Origin: Galeruca laticollis
Lineage: Eukaryota; Arthropoda; Insecta; Coleoptera; Chrysomelidae
NCBI GenBank assembly: GCA_963921935.1
Contig: OY998181.1
Coordinates: forward strand, 140,267,423-140,331,422
Direction of reading: 5' to 3'
DNA: 64,000 nt
Under the pieces are notes generated by a model. The model ran no database searches. It had not been told where the DNA came from and was given only the letters and a program-made list of their open reading frames with translations. Made by a program: the position numbers and the translations under genes. Shown in pieces: positions 1 through 11,850 of this stretch; within the stretch, counting starts at the first letter, position 1; every line of letters begins with the position of its first letter.

Positions 1-1203
1 CTTTATTAATGTATTACTATTTAATTGTTAGGATGCCAATTTAATTCATTTATTATTATTGTTTCAAATTTTTTTTTTAATTTTCTTTCCCAATGAATAA
101 ATTAATTTCATTTCTTACCTTTTTTTCTTAAATTCCTCTCCTTCAAATATTTGTGAAACATGAATTTATCTCAGGGTGATTAGTCTCAAAAACGGAAATT
201 AGATATGTTAGCAATTAAACAAATTTTTGACTAAAATCATTTTGGTAAATTCAAATACAAATAGTTACAAATAATAAAATGTGATGGCTATGAAACTCAT
301 TTGCATAATTTTCATATTGTTTTTTAAAAGCTTAGAAAGGACACCTGCAGATACAAGGCAATTTTTTTGTTAACACAATTTTTATGTGGAAAAGAATTTA
401 TATTTTAAGCTTTCAAACAGTATGTTTAAAATCATTTCTCGTGGTGTATCGGTTTAAATTATTACAAATATTTTAGCAGAGTGAAGTTGATATTTATATA
501 ATATATGTGCGTGTAAAGTGATAATTTTTGTGACTTATCAAAACTATTAATTTCTTATGAACTATAAACATGCAATTTACAATTATCAACAAATATCAGT
601 TAAGTTGTAAATCTTATACCATTATCATTTAATATTTCACTTATATAGTTACTCCTAATATTACATTCAATTTCTTTATTAATTTTCGGCCTTTTAAAAT
701 TTTAAGATCATTTGTTTAATCCAATAAGTTTGTTATATTATTTTGGACCAAAATAAATTCAAATATCACCAACCTGTTTGTAACTGCGCTTCACAAAATG
801 TCCGCACTTAGACGCTGCATTGGTTCCTGATGCTAATTTATTTCTGGATAACTGGATACAATTGTTCATGTTCTGGGAATTTGATTCTCACTTTTTATTT
901 CAATTATGCACTATATGATTTTAACTTTATATCATATTAATTACTATGATATTTCACCTTTTTATAAAATGTTCATTAACTTATTACAGAAACATCTCCC
1001 ACACTTGGCTTCTCTTCTCACTCTCCTCTTCTTGTTCATCAACAATTTGTTGCTAACCGGAAGTTTTACACTCTCTAGAATGTTCTATTCATAGTCCTAT
1101 TGTCTGATTGGTCAGCTCTAATTTTTATATATTGCAATTTCACAACAGAAATATTCAAAAACATATGTATACAATTTATTTCATATTTGTGGGAAATGGA
1201 AAT
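1..1203. other. AT-rich non-coding DNA
   Basis: No recognisable gene or repeat structure. The only open frame here (906-1094, +) is a low-complexity hydrophobic translation of AT-rich DNA and does not resemble a known protein. Confidence 0.6.
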
Positions 1204-1829
1204 CACAAAATAACGGATTTCAGCAGGGAAACCAAACGCTCATTTGTGTCTTCAATTGGAATATCCCGAGTTTTCAGGACAACAACCAACATCGACACGG
1301 AGGCGCATATAGCCCCCCCGCCATGACCTTCCGACCCATAGTAAATAACAAAGAAGATGTAGGAATATCGCGTGATATGTTAACAACAACAACAAAGAGA
1401 TTCATGGGTAATTCACGCAAAATAAGGGCTACCGAAATAGAGTGGTAACCGTGGACATGCATGTTTCTGGCTCATTTTGCCTCTTCAGCACGGCATAACC
1501 AAATAAGGATGTGAAATTTGGGAGAAAAGATGTTAATCGAAACATGGGAAAACACAAAATCTTCCAATCTTCCAATTGAAGACACAAATGAGCGTTTGGT
1601 TTCCCTGCTGAAATCCGTTATTTTGTGTTTTCCCATGTTTCGATTAACATCTTTTCTCCCAAATTTCACATCCTTATTTGGTTATGCCGTGCTGAAGAGG
1701 CAAAATGAGCCAGAAACATGCATGTCCACGGTTACCACTCTATTTCGGTAGCCCTTATTTTGCGTGAATTACCCATGAATCTCTTTGTTGTTGTTGTTAA
1801 CATATCACGCGATATTCCTACATCTTCTT
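1204..1829. repeat. Foldback palindrome, family FB, copy 1
   Basis: Two nested inverted repeats. The main pair has arms of about 210 bp (1351-1560 and 1620-1829) that are near-perfect reverse complements with one centre near 1590 and a 59-nt loop. The loop plus the start of the right arm (1570-1626) also occurs as a reverse complement at 1204-1260, a perfect 57-nt match by eye. No protein is encoded; the short frames across it are palindrome shadows. It looks like a non-autonomous foldback or MITE-type element. A diverged relative lies at 4866-5136. Both copies end on their right side in a (TA)n tract. Confidence 0.8.

Positions 1830-1902
<73 letters not shown>
1830..1902. repeat. (TA)n microsatellite
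   Basis: About 70 bp of almost pure TA abutting the right end of foldback copy 1. Confidence 0.95.
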
Positions 1903-1904
<2 letters not shown>

Positions 1905-3648
1905 AACATACACTGTATTAATTACTTACTTTTGATGTGAAATTTATTTAAATGTTTTTGATTTTAGTTTGGCTAGCTCAGTTTGTCTTTAATATTTGTT
2001 TAATAATTTATGTTAATTAGATTATTCGGGAGCATGAAATCCTTTTTCCCTTTGAGTCCTGGCAATTTATACTGATGTGATAGTTGAAATAAAAAGAAAA
2101 CACATTATTTGAAATCAATTTAATTATCAATGCAATATTTATTTGATAAAATAATATGCGACGCCAATGGTTATATGTACTTATTTATTGATTTTAATAA
2201 TATCATAAATGCGCATGCGTGAAAAATTAGTCATGCGCTTTAGCATGAAATGAACAATTATGATATGTAAGAAGCATCTATATTATACAACACAATTTGT
2301 TGACGATGAAAACAATTGAATGGTTAATACACATAAAAGAATTTATCTATAAATCATAGTTATATATGATACAAGTAGCTGTGGGAAGAAATTAGTTATA
2401 TACATGGATAGAGAAATAGAAATTATATACAGAAGGACATAGTTATTACATTATGAAATTTCAATCACCATATTTATGCAATTACAAGATGGCGTGATTA
2501 GCGTAAGTACATATTTTAATTTATATAAAGTTCGGCCTTTTATTAAATTTAATGATTTATGTAATGAATACACTATATAAAGTCTGTTTCTTTCTTTTTT
2601 TAGATCGATCATATTTTCAAAAGTTTGTCAATTTATAAAATTAGGTATTTAATTGGGATTTCGAGTTTTTACACTATTTATTGGCCAATAAATGATCTCT
2701 CTGGATCCCAGGAACACTCCACGGAAGCTCCAAAAAACCAAAATTAACGAAAATTTCGCAAATTCTTGTCGGAAAACTTGTTACACCCGACTGTAAGTAC
2801 TTCCAATATTATATTTAACAGCACCTTAGGAGTTTAAATGTCTTACACCGGGAATATCCCTAAATTTTTAGGAACACCATCCCACACACTCCTCGCTTCT
2901 TAACACTCGCTACCGTTCTCCTTAAGCGTCCCCTCGATTTTCAACTTTTTTAAACAACACAGTCTTTTGTTCTTTTCCAGATCACTATTCAAAAGTTTAT
3001 TTATTGATTCACAGTTTGTTATGTCATCTTTTACAACCAATCAGATATTGTCCTTTGTAATCAGATAATTGAAACTTCAATCACTTATCAAAACAATTTC
3101 ATACATACAAATACATTAAAATTGGTTATACTTAGATACACTTACATAGTACAACATTCAATATTATTATTGATAGTATATTCTTGTTACATTCATATCA
3201 ATTATAAATATAAATTCTCTTATGTTATTTGTCTATATGTCATTATTTGTTTATCTATGAAATCTATTGGATTATATTCTATTCAATATTTATATTTGTT
3301 CTTATTCTTAAATTAATGATTATAATGAATTAACTATAGTAATATTTGTTCTCATTCCAGATGAACAGCTGTTATGATATGGAAATTATTCTTCGTCTTA
3401 GGCAACTTTATTTACACCATTACATTGGTTAGGCAATATCTATATTTTATGTTATCATTGGGTAATTCCTTATTTATTATATTGTTATTGGCTGTTATTT
3501 AATATATCTTTATTTGATATGTTGTTTAAATTAAGAAAAGTGTTTCCTTTTTACTTGTTTTCTTAAATTAAGTTATTTTCATATATATTTCATACTAGCA
3601 AACTTAATTTTATAATACTACTTCTCTTATTATCTAAGATATCTGGTT

Positions 3649-3650
<2 letters not shown>
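1903..3650. other. AT-rich non-coding DNA
   Basis: No gene or clear repeat seen. The frame at 3122-3316 (+) is Tyr/Ile/Leu-rich low-complexity translation and was not accepted. Confidence 0.55.

Positions 3651-3716
<66 letters not shown>
3651..3716. repeat. (AT)n microsatellite
   Basis: About 66 bp of AT with a single G interruption near the middle. Confidence 0.95.
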
Positions 3717-3722
<6 letters not shown>

Positions 3723-4490
3723 ATTTTCTAATAATAATAATCAATTGATATAAGTCGTGTTATATTGTCAAATATTCATGAAGTGATTAGTTGATTGATA
3801 AGTAGATTAATGTTGTGGTTTTTGTAATTGAAATTATTATTATGCGTTACTTAATTTAATTAATTATAATGTACATTTTAATGGATTCTTAAAGAAACAC
3901 AGATTTATAACAGATATATTTCATACATCAAATGTAACTCTCAACGTTATTAATCTGTCTATGAAACGTCATCTCAGAAGTATCTCGATGAGTATTGTCA
4001 AAATAAATAACAAACTGTCAGAGAGAGAAAAATTATGACTTTTGAATTAATTACAAATTGACGGGAAGAGACTTAATACATATTTTTAAGTTGAGTTCCA
4101 CAAATTTTAGTTTAAAGTTATAATAAGAAAGTTAGATATTAAAAAGGTAATTATTATAATCCAAGGAATCAACAACAGAGAGTAATAAAAAAATAATGTA
4201 AGCGATTGAAAGTGTGCTTATAAAGAATCTTTATATATGGAAGAATTAAGAAGTCACTAAAGATGGAGATACTTTAAAGACATTGGAATTGTGAACGCTT
4301 AGTAGACTCTTAAATTCGAACCTGTTGGAGTATTTATATACTAAAGAGAAAAGGTATAAGTAAGAGTTGACTGAGAAAATTTAAATATAGACAGATATTA
4401 GTGATATATTGGACCAAGCAAGTGTGAAAACGGACAATAACGAAAAAATATTAGCGAAATAATGAAATTTAAATGAGGAGAATAGAATAT
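3717..4490. other. AT-rich non-coding DNA
   Basis: Nothing recognisable on either strand. Confidence 0.5.
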
Positions 4491-4638
4491 TGAGTAAGTT
4501 TTTCTTTATGTTAAATAATTTTATAGATATAGATAGAACACTGAGTAAGTTTTTCTTTTAGTTGAATAATTTGATAGATATAGATAGAACACTTAATAAG
4601 TTTTTCTTTTAGTCAAGTAATTTGATAGATATAGTTTG
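4491..4638. repeat. Tandem repeat, about 51 bp x 3
   Basis: Three imperfect copies of a unit built around GAGTAAGTTTTTCTTT followed by GATAGATATAGATAGAACAC. Copies begin near 4492, 4543 and 4594. Confidence 0.75.
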
Positions 4639-4865
4639 TTTATTAATTTGTTGAATTTGTAAATTTCTAAAATTAAAAAAAAATAATAATTGAATTAAAT
4701 TAACTAAAGTTACTTTGTCTATTTCTATACAATAAAAAGAGTCCCACAGATCCACAAAAGAGAAAGGGTCAAATAAAATTAGAGAATAAATAAATATAAT
4801 ATCATTATTACATAAAAAAAAATGAAATGAAAATTGATGATCATATAAAACATTACAATATATTT

Positions 4866-5134
4866 TTATAACAACAAAGAGATTCATGGGTAACTCACGC
4901 AAAAAGAAACATGACTACTGAAACAGAGTGGTAACCGCGAACATGCATGTTTCTGGCTCATTTGCCGTCATCAGCACGGTAGAACCAAATAAGGATGTGA
5001 AATTTGGGAGCAAAGATGTTAATCGAAACATGAGAAAACACAAAACAACGGATTTCAGTAACCCACTTTTTCTTTTTGCGTGAATTACCCATGAATCTCT
5101 TTGTTGTTGTTATTAACATATCACGCGATAATCC

Positions 5135-5136
<2 letters not shown>
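4866..5136. repeat. Foldback family FB, copy 2
   Basis: Shares about 200 bp with copy 1 at 1351-1829, including the stretch with CATGCATGTTTCTGGCTCAT. The arms are asymmetric here: about 40 bp at 4868-4908 pairs with 5068-5107, and the middle is a single-copy version of the copy-1 arm. It also ends in a TA tract (5137). This looks like a deletion derivative of the same family. Confidence 0.7.

Positions 5137-5182
<46 letters not shown>
5137..5182. repeat. (TA)n microsatellite
   Basis: 46 bp TA tract between foldback copy 2 and the 5' region of PLE-A1. Confidence 0.95.
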
Positions 5183-5187
<5 letters not shown>

Positions 5188-5302
5188 GTGAAACATAGCT
5201 ACAAGGAAAATTAAACTAATTAGCATCACTTGGATAATATCAATTTTTAGTAATTATTCAACAAAAATAATTCATGACATATTACACTTTGGTCCAAGAA
5301 AA

Positions 5303-7725
5303 TTGAAAACAATTTATTATATACAGAGCAAGGGTAAAAAAATGCTCAAATATCAATATATTGAGAAAAATTATGGAAGAGACGTAGTTAACAAAATGAA
5401 ACTGTTTTCGAGATTGTCTTCGAAATTAGCAAAACAGAAAAACAGAAGAATCTTTTTATTGCAATGCAAAAACAATAACCTAACAGCAATTTTTTCAAAT
5501 ATAAATATAAAACATATTACTTTTAATTGTAAATATTTGGAACAGAAATTTTTGGAGAATGTTTTTTCCAATTTTAAAAGAAACACAATTAATTTATTAC
5601 TCACTGACACAGCTAAAAATATAAATAGTTTACAAAAACAGAAAGAGATACTTCACCAATGCATAAAAAGTATTTTACCCCATAGCCTCCACAGTTTGTT
5701 CATGGAAAGAGAAAATAACAACGATGAAAAAATGTTTCTTAAAATCAAAGAAAAAAATATAAATAATATAAAACAATTATGCAACAAACAGTACCCAAAA
5801 TTAACAAATACAAACAGAACTAACTGGGCCGAAAATCTAACAAACACCTGATGACGTTATTGACATTTTAAGTTTAGGGCCAAATTTCTCTTTGCTAATT
5901 GAAAACCAAAATGAAATTCCAATAAACAATATAATTTGTAATATTGAAAACTCAATACAGGGAATTTCACCTCAGAATAGAGACAATATTAGAGCAAAAT
6001 GTACTAATATTTTAACAAACTATAAAAACAATTTCAACCCTAATAAATGCAATCAGTACTCAAAAAAATGAAAAACACCAAAACATTTCTTAAACAGCAT
6101 CCGGAATTGAAAATTCTAAAACCTGACAAAACAAACAAAACTGTCATCAGGTACACAAATGATTATGAAAATAAAATGGACGACTTGCTCTCAGATACCA
6201 CCACATACAAAAAAATTAAAAATGACCCAACTAACATACACCAAAAAATAAACAATGATCTTATCAATAGATGGGAAATATATACCATCAAAAATAGCTA
6301 AAACTCTGAAAATACATAATGCAATTCCACCTAGAATATATGGATTACCTAAGTTGCACAAACCAGATATACCACTTAGACCAATTGTATCATGTATACA
6401 ATCACCATTTGAAAAATTATCTACGTTTTTAAAACATATAATCAGCAATGTTACCTATAAAAATGAACACTACATCAAAGACGTTTGGCAATTTGAAGAA
6501 AAAATAAAAAAAGTTACACTACCTAAAGATTACATTATCATTTCTTTGGACGTAGTTTCACTATATACAAATGTCAGTACAGAACTGGTATTGAAAGTGA
6601 TTGGAAAACAATGGAATGAAATTAAAAAGAATACTGATATACCATGTACTGAATTTTCAGATGCAGTAAAACTAATATTGAATTCAACTTACTTTGTGTA
6701 CCAAGACACATTTTATGAGCAGATTGAGGGTTGTGCAATGGGGGTATACCTTTCTAGTGTGATTGCACAGTTAGTTATGGAAGATCTAGAAACAACCATA
6801 ATTAAAAAATTAAAGTTTAACGTACCCTTTTTCTACAGGTACGTCGATGACTGTTTGCTCGCAATTCCAAAGGATAAATGTGATTATGTACTACAAGAAT
6901 TCAACAAAGTTCATCCTAAATTGCAATTTACTATGGAAATACAAAATAACCACCAAATTAACTTCTTAGGTGTTACCTTACACAATAAAAATGGAAATAT
7001 AAAAACAGCCTGGTTTACAAAACCAACATGGTCAGGTAGATATCTTAATTTTCTTTCTCAACACCCTATGTCTAAAAAAAAACGGTGATTATTGGTTTAG
7101 CTGACAGAGCGATCGCTTTGTCTGATCCGGAATACCGACAAGAAGCTATACAAAAGGCTAAACAGGCATTGCGTAAAAACAGTTATCCCGAACAATTGAT
7201 AAACTCTATTTTTAAGAAAAGAATTCATAAATTCCACAACTCAACAGCTAACCAATCGGTATCTAAACAACAACACGGTAATTTCTTAACATTACCATAC
7301 ATACCTAATTTAACAGAGAAAATTAAAAATGTTTTTAAACAAGAAAAAATTCAAATTAGTTATAAAGGTCACAACTTAATCAACAAGAGTTACAGTACTT
7401 TAAAAACCAAAACACCTAAAGATAAAAAAAGTCATGTTGTGTATGAAATTCCGTGTAAGGATTGTAATAAGGTGTATATAGGACAAACGAGTCAATATTT
7501 AAAAAGCAGACTAAATAGCCATAAGTATGACAAAAAAAATAAAACAGCATTAACTAATCATATGATAGAAACTAAGCATAATTTTAATTACGAACAAACA
7601 AAAATTCTAAAAACAAAAAACGAGAACTCCTCGAAATGATCTATATACAAAAAAACAATAACACTGTCAATTCCAAAACTGATACAAATAATTTGAGTAA
7701 GATATATTACAATTTAATACAATAA
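5303..7725 (+). pseudogene. PLE-A1 RT / GIY-YIG polyprotein, frameshifted
   Basis: Encodes the PLE replicase, which would copy element RNA at a target cut by its own GIY-YIG nuclease. The pieces read 5303-5851 (N-terminal domain with FLLQCKNNN, conserved in the other PLEs here), 5845-6060, 6047-6301, 6255-7088 and 7085-7639. The RT core carries YGLPKLHKP, LRPIVSCIQSP, SLDVVSLYTN, GCAMG and the catalytic YVDDCLLA. The endonuclease carries IPCKDCNKVYIGQT and a downstream SRLNSHK. The true C-terminus continues in another frame from about 7620 (ELLEMIYIQ) to 7725. At least five frameshifts separate the pieces, so the element is inactive although the RT aspartates remain. Confidence 0.9.
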
Positions 7726-8118
7726 TACTAATAGAAGAAGTAAACATTTAAATAACAGTAGACAATAAACCATACTCTGTCCACACCTAGCACGATATAA
7801 ACAATGTATAGAAACGCCCTCGTAAAATGAAAATAAAAACAATAAATATGGAATTAAGAAAAATTTAGCAACGAATTGGTAATCGCAGTTGATGTATGTA
7901 CGTATTCTAATGTATTGCTTGATGATTGTTCGGCTATAATTAGAAAAATTTTAAATGTTATGTGGGAATGGCCGTTTTTAAATGTTTTTAACGATTGTGA
8001 TGTTCCAATGGGGAAAATTACTGTTCTAAATATGTGAGTACTATACACAATTGATTGTTTTGTTAATGTGAATGAGGCATAGACTTGAAAATTTTATTCT
8101 ATTATACACTTTTTGTAG
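7726..8118 (+). other. PLE-A1 3' untranslated region
   Basis: Follows the GIY-YIG domain and precedes the hammerhead-like motif. No ORF was accepted; the frame at 7854-8048 (-) is antisense noise. Confidence 0.6.
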
Positions 8119-8157
8119 TTTTTGATAAAGGCTTGGATTGCAGCCGAAACGTTAAAA
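8119..8157 (+). ncRNA. Degenerate hammerhead-like ribozyme, PLE-A1
   Basis: Order of parts: TTT, core TTGATAA, one extra A, stem II GGCT/AGCC, then GAAAC and GTT, then AAAA that can pair with the leading TTT. This is the hammerhead layout, but two core bases differ from CUGANGA (C3 to U, and G8 to A). G8 is catalytic in hammerheads, so cleavage is probably lost. Hammerhead motifs in PLE terminal repeats are known from other animals. Confidence 0.6.
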
Positions 8158-8268
8158 TAAATTAAGTATACACGATGTCTCAGAGTCTATTTTAAATATT
8201 ACTAAGGACCGAATCCCAAGAAATTATACACAAATACACATTACACTTTGGTCCAAGAAAATTGAAAG

Positions 8269-8269
<1 letters not shown>

Positions 8270-8337
<68 letters not shown>
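8270..8337. repeat. (AT)n microsatellite
   Basis: About 68 bp of AT, flanked on the left by the end of PLE-A1 and on the right by the 3' terminus of a minus-strand PLE. Confidence 0.95.
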
Positions 8338-8730
8338 AGAGAACCTACCTCGGGTAGTGACCGTAGAGAAAAAACCAAACAACTTAGTAGGGATGCGGTC
8401 AGAAGAGGGCTGAATCAGAAAACTCCTTTTTGACTAGTTAAGCTTTCGAAAATGTTTATTTTCATCATCAGAACATCTACAATGAGTGACAACTATTATT
8501 AATGACTCATAAAACATTATAACAAACGATTTGACTTGTGAGTGAGTGAGTGAGTTGAAAACGAAGGACATCGTAAAAAACTTCTAAAATTTCCAATTGA
8601 CATATATATGTATTTAATCTTTAAGTTGATTAGGAGAGCAAAACACAAAAACTCCAACAATATGCCGACAATAAAACAGCCCTGAGGTAAAATCTCTCAC
8701 ATTTTACGAACAAGGTTAGATAAAAATTAA
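8338..8730 (-). mobile_element. 5'-truncated PLE 3' end (solo terminal repeat)
   Basis: Read on the minus strand it ends at (AT)n, as the other PLE copies here do, and carries a hammerhead core at 8437-8474 with the layout seen in PLE-B. No coding part remains; upstream it joins BEL pol near 8731. A (GAGT)4 run lies near 8538. Assignment to PLE rests on the ribozyme and on the position next to the AT tract. Confidence 0.55.
8437..8474 (-). ncRNA. Hammerhead ribozyme with intact core
   Basis: Minus-strand order: stem I GTT, core CTGATGA, one extra T, stem II GAAAAT/ATTTTC (6 bp, AAAC loop), GAAA, then GCTT, then AAC pairing with GTT. The AGCT after the core is self-complementary, which would suit a dimeric stem III. 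All core bases of CUGANGA and GAAA are present. Confidence 0.65.
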
Positions 8731-11700
8731 CATTACTCATCTCTAGGTCATGCCCAAGTGACACCCTTAGCTCTTACGCATACCCCCTCTCTTAGTTCTA
8801 CCCAAGGGACAGTACCTTCACCGTCAAGTAGGCAAGGGTTTAATAAATATTTTGTTCCACATCTCTGCGTTGTCCGGCCTGACAGCGCATCCACCAAAAT
8901 CAGGGTGGTATTCGATTTCTCGTGCAAGACATCGTCCTCTCTTTCTCTAAATTGTATATCGTGCAAAGGTTACACGGTACAGCCTGATCTGTATGACATT
9001 TTGTGTCGTTTTCGAGTTCCTAAATTTGTTTTAACTGCAGACATCAGACAAATGTTCCGCCAGATTAAAACTAACCCTAATCAAAATTTCTTACAAAATA
9101 TATTGTGGAGAAATTCTCCAAAAGAGTCTCTCCAATGCATCGAACTGCAAACGGTTTCCTTTGGGCAAACCTTTGCCCCTTTTTTAGCTTGTCGGGTCAT
9201 CAAAGATATTGCCGACAAAAACACTCATCTCTCTTTAGCTTCAGAAGCCTTATTATCTCAAACATATATTGACGATATTCTTTCGGGTGCACAAACCCTC
9301 TCCGACTTGAAAACTCTTTATATGCAGCTTAACACAGCTTTAAATAACTCTGGTTTCAAATTGCATAAATGGCAATCCAACTCTACAGAATTTTTAAAAG
9401 ATATCGCTAATACTAATGCATCAGAAAAAGATTTGAATTTAAATGAATCCGCATGCAAAATTTTAGGTCTTAAGTGGAATCCCTCGCTTGATGAATTTAG
9501 AATTTCAGTACCCTCAGTGTTAGATATCCACCCTCTTACGAAAAGAAAAGTTTTATCAGTAATTAGCTCATGTTTCGACCCATTAGGTTTGGTAAACCCT
9601 ATCATTGTAGCAGGTAAGGTTTTGATGCAGAAAATTTGGATGTCCCACCTTGACTGGGATATGCAAATCCTGGATGCATCCCTTTTAGAATTGTGGCAAG
9701 AATTTGTAAAAAATGTATTGCAATTAAAAAATTTGACTATCTCTAGGAATTTGTTCTCGAACAAAGAAATCTCCAACGTCGAGTTACACGGGTTCGCGGA
9801 CGCCAGCACATTGGCGTACGGAGCCGTTGTATATCTAAGGGTTCAATATTCAGATTTCACTATTTCTTGCTCACTTGTCTCGGCAAAGTCTCGTGTGGCG
9901 CCTCTTAAGAAAACTATCACAATACCCCGGCTAGAACTTTGTGCTATGCTTCTACTCTCGAAATTAGTTATAAAAATCACACAAATTTTTGAAAATAAAA
10001 TTTCGTTCAATTCTATTAACCTTTGGACCGACTCCTCGATTGCTCTTTGTTGGATCGGAAGCCATTCAAGTAGGTGGACCACGTTTGTGTCCAACCGCGT
10101 ATCCCAAATACATTCTCTTTCGCAAAAATTCCAGTGGCGTCACATTTCCTCTCAGAATAATGCAGCAGATCCCTTGTCTAGAGGAATGTTCAATTGTAAA
10201 GTCTGGAACACATGGTTCCATGGGCCAGAATTTTTACGAAACCCCAATTTAAATCTATCGCTTTTTGAAGCTACCCCCAACATTGTAAACCATCCCCCAG
10301 AAGAAAAGAAAATTTCTCTCACTATAGATACACAACAAATGAGTTTTTGGTCATCTCTTTTTTCGAAATTTTCTAATTTCTCAAAATTACAAAGGACAGT
10401 GGCGTACTTATTGCGCTTTTCGCACAATTTGAAGAATTCTGATAGGAAAATCGGACCGCTCTCGGTGTCTGAGCTGTCCTCGGCCCTTGAATTTATAATT
10501 AAAATTATTCAAAAAGAGCACTTCTACACTGAAATGAATGCCCTCTTGACAGATCGTCCCCTGAATAATAGTAAAATTCTTTCTTTTAAACCCTTTGTTG
10601 ATAAGAGCGGTTTTATTCGTGTAGGAGGTAGGCTCACATATGCAGACATTCCTGAATCACACAAGTACCCCATTTTGCTCCCCTCTCAGACTCATGTGGT
10701 TTCACTAATGCTTCGCCAAGAACATGTTAGGTTAGGCCATGCAGGCGCACAAAATACACTCTCGAACTTCAGATTACGATTTTGGCCTTTAAATGGACTC
10801 AGAGAAGTTAAACGTATAATACACTCTTGTGTTACTTGTCATCGCTTTAACGCAATAGTAGCCGAACAAATCATGGCGGATCTCCCTAAGGATCGCGTCT
10901 GCGCAGCTCGTCCCTTCCAGAAAGTGGGCGTGGATTTCGCGGGACCCTTCATAATAAAATCCTCTAGGTTGCGGAAATCCCCACTTATTAAAGGTTATGT
11001 GGCTCTTTTCATTTGTATGGTCACCAAGGCGGTGCACATTGAATTTGTAACCGGTTTATCCTCGGAAGCCTTTTTAGCTACCCTAAAAAGATTTATTCCC
11101 AGACGTGGAAACTCCACTCGAATTTTCAGTGATAATGGCACGAATTTTCTCGGCGCACGCAACAGTTTGAGAGAGCTTTATGATTTTTTTCAGTCTCAAA
11201 GTAATTACGACACGATTCGTGAGTTTTTGTCCCAAAATGAAACTGAATGGAGTTTCATACCACCTCGCTCACCCCATTGGGGGGGATTGTGGGAGGCTGC
11301 GGTCAAAAGCACTAAGTATCACCTCGTACGAATTTTGGGTGATACTCGGGTCACTTACGAGGAGTTTTCCACGATTCTTGCTCAAGTGGAGGCAATCTTA
11401 AACTCCAGGCCTTTGTGTGCTCTTTCTAACGACCCATCGGATCTTCAATCGCTCACTCCAGGGCATTTTTTGATAGGAGCCCCTTTAACTGCATTCCCCG
11501 AAAAAGATTTAACTCAAACCCCAGATAACAAACTCTCATTTTGGAAACTCTGCTCCAAAATGCAGCAAGGTTTTTGGAAACGGTGGACGGTAGACTATCT
11601 CCACAGATTACAGCAAAGACCTAAATGGTCACGTCCCTCAGCCAACCTAGAAGTTGATCAAGTGGTATTAATCAAAGGTGAAGATACACCCCCCTTAAAG

Positions 11701-11850
11701 TGGCCCTTAGCTCGTATTGTTGAGGTAATAAAAGGCAAAGATGGTAAGGTGCGGGTAGCACGTCTTAAAACTCATGATGGTGAGGTGACTAGACCTATTG
11801 CCAAGTTATGTCCTCTCCCATCTGCCTCTAAGGTAGATAATACTGCGTGA
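8731..11850 (+). CDS. pol: BEL/Pao pol, partial (RT, RNase H, integrase)
   Basis: A single open frame of about 1,040 codons ending TGA at 11848. The RT contains VVFDFSCKTSSSLSLN, the ADIRQMFRQI motif and the catalytic YIDDILSG. Next comes the Pao-type (A17-linked) RNase H region with FADAS, IPRLELCAM and LWTDSSIALCWI. The integrase follows with an HHCC zinc finger (HVRLGH ... CVTC), then DDE residues in VGVDFAGPF, FSDNGTNF and GGLWEAAV, then a C-terminal domain with WKRW and LHRLQQRPKW. All catalytic residues I can see are present. Codons before 8758 (LGHAQ) are in frame and belong to the RT, so GTG at 8758 is not a real start: the true start is lost. Confidence 0.93.
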   Translation, partial: HYSSLGHAQVTPLALTHTPSLSSTQGTVPSPSSRQGFNKYFVPHLCVVRPDSASTKIRVVFDFSCKTSSSLSLNCISCKGYTVQPDLYDILCRFRVPKFVLTADIRQMFRQIKTNPNQNFLQNILWRNSPKESLQCIELQTVSFGQTFAPFLACRVIKDIADKNTHLSLASEALLSQTYIDDILSGAQTLSDLKTLYMQLNTALNNSGFKLHKWQSNSTEFLKDIANTNASEKDLNLNESACKILGLKWNPSLDEFRISVPSVLDIHPLTKRKVLSVISSCFDPLGLVNPIIVAGKVLMQKIWMSHLDWDMQILDASLLELWQEFVKNVLQLKNLTISRNLFSNKEISNVELHGFADASTLAYGAVVYLRVQYSDFTISCSLVSAKSRVAPLKKTITIPRLELCAMLLLSKLVIKITQIFENKISFNSINLWTDSSIALCWIGSHSSRWTTFVSNRVSQIHSLSQKFQWRHISSQNNAADPLSRGMFNCKVWNTWFHGPEFLRNPNLNLSLFEATPNIVNHPPEEKKISLTIDTQQMSFWSSLFSKFSNFSKLQRTVAYLLRFSHNLKNSDRKIGPLSVSELSSALEFIIKIIQKEHFYTEMNALLTDRPLNNSKILSFKPFVDKSGFIRVGGRLTYADIPESHKYPILLPSQTHVVSLMLRQEHVRLGHAGAQNTLSNFRLRFWPLNGLREVKRIIHSCVTCHRFNAIVAEQIMADLPKDRVCAARPFQKVGVDFAGPFIIKSSRLRKSPLIKGYVALFICMVTKAVHIEFVTGLSSEAFLATLKRFIPRRGNSTRIFSDNGTNFLGARNSLRELYDFFQSQSNYDTIREFLSQNETEWSFIPPRSPHWGGLWEAAVKSTKYHLVRILGDTRVTYEEFSTILAQVEAILNSRPLCALSNDPSDLQSLTPGHFLIGAPLTAFPEKDLTQTPDNKLSFWKLCSKMQQGFWKRWTVDYLHRLQQRPKWSRPSANLEVDQVVLIKGEDTPPLKWPLARIVEVIKGKDGKVRVARLKTHDGEVTRPIAKLCPLPSASKVDNTA

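Larger units (their letters stand above)
5183..8270 (+). mobile_element. Penelope-like element PLE-A1
   Basis: A near full-length but decayed Penelope-like retroelement: N-terminal domain, reverse transcriptase, GIY-YIG endonuclease, then a 3' region with a hammerhead-like motif (8119-8157). A 30-bp stretch containing ACTTTGGTCCAAGAAAATTG occurs both at 5281-5312, before the ORF, and at 8240-8270, after the 3' end. This suggests a partial tandem copy or long terminal repeats, as PLEs usually have. The 3' side runs into (AT)n at 8270. The 3' terminal motif CCCAAGAAAT (8215-8224) is shared with PLE-A2 and PLE-A3. Confidence 0.85.

Noticed and set aside
906..1326. Open frames in the first 1.3 kb
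   Set aside because: AT-rich low-complexity translations with no family resemblance; the second overlaps the foldback repeat.
1274..1906. Four short ORFs on both strands across the foldback
   Set aside because: Mirror-image translations of a palindrome and of (TA)n; not genes.
3122..3316. 64-codon ORF
   Set aside because: Composition-driven, no domain, no start context.
4609..4902. 97-codon minus ORF rich in Phe/Ile/Leu
   Set aside because: Spans the tandem repeat and foldback edge; low complexity.
9318..11401. Antisense and out-of-frame ORFs within BEL pol
   Set aside because: Shadows of a strongly supported pol frame.
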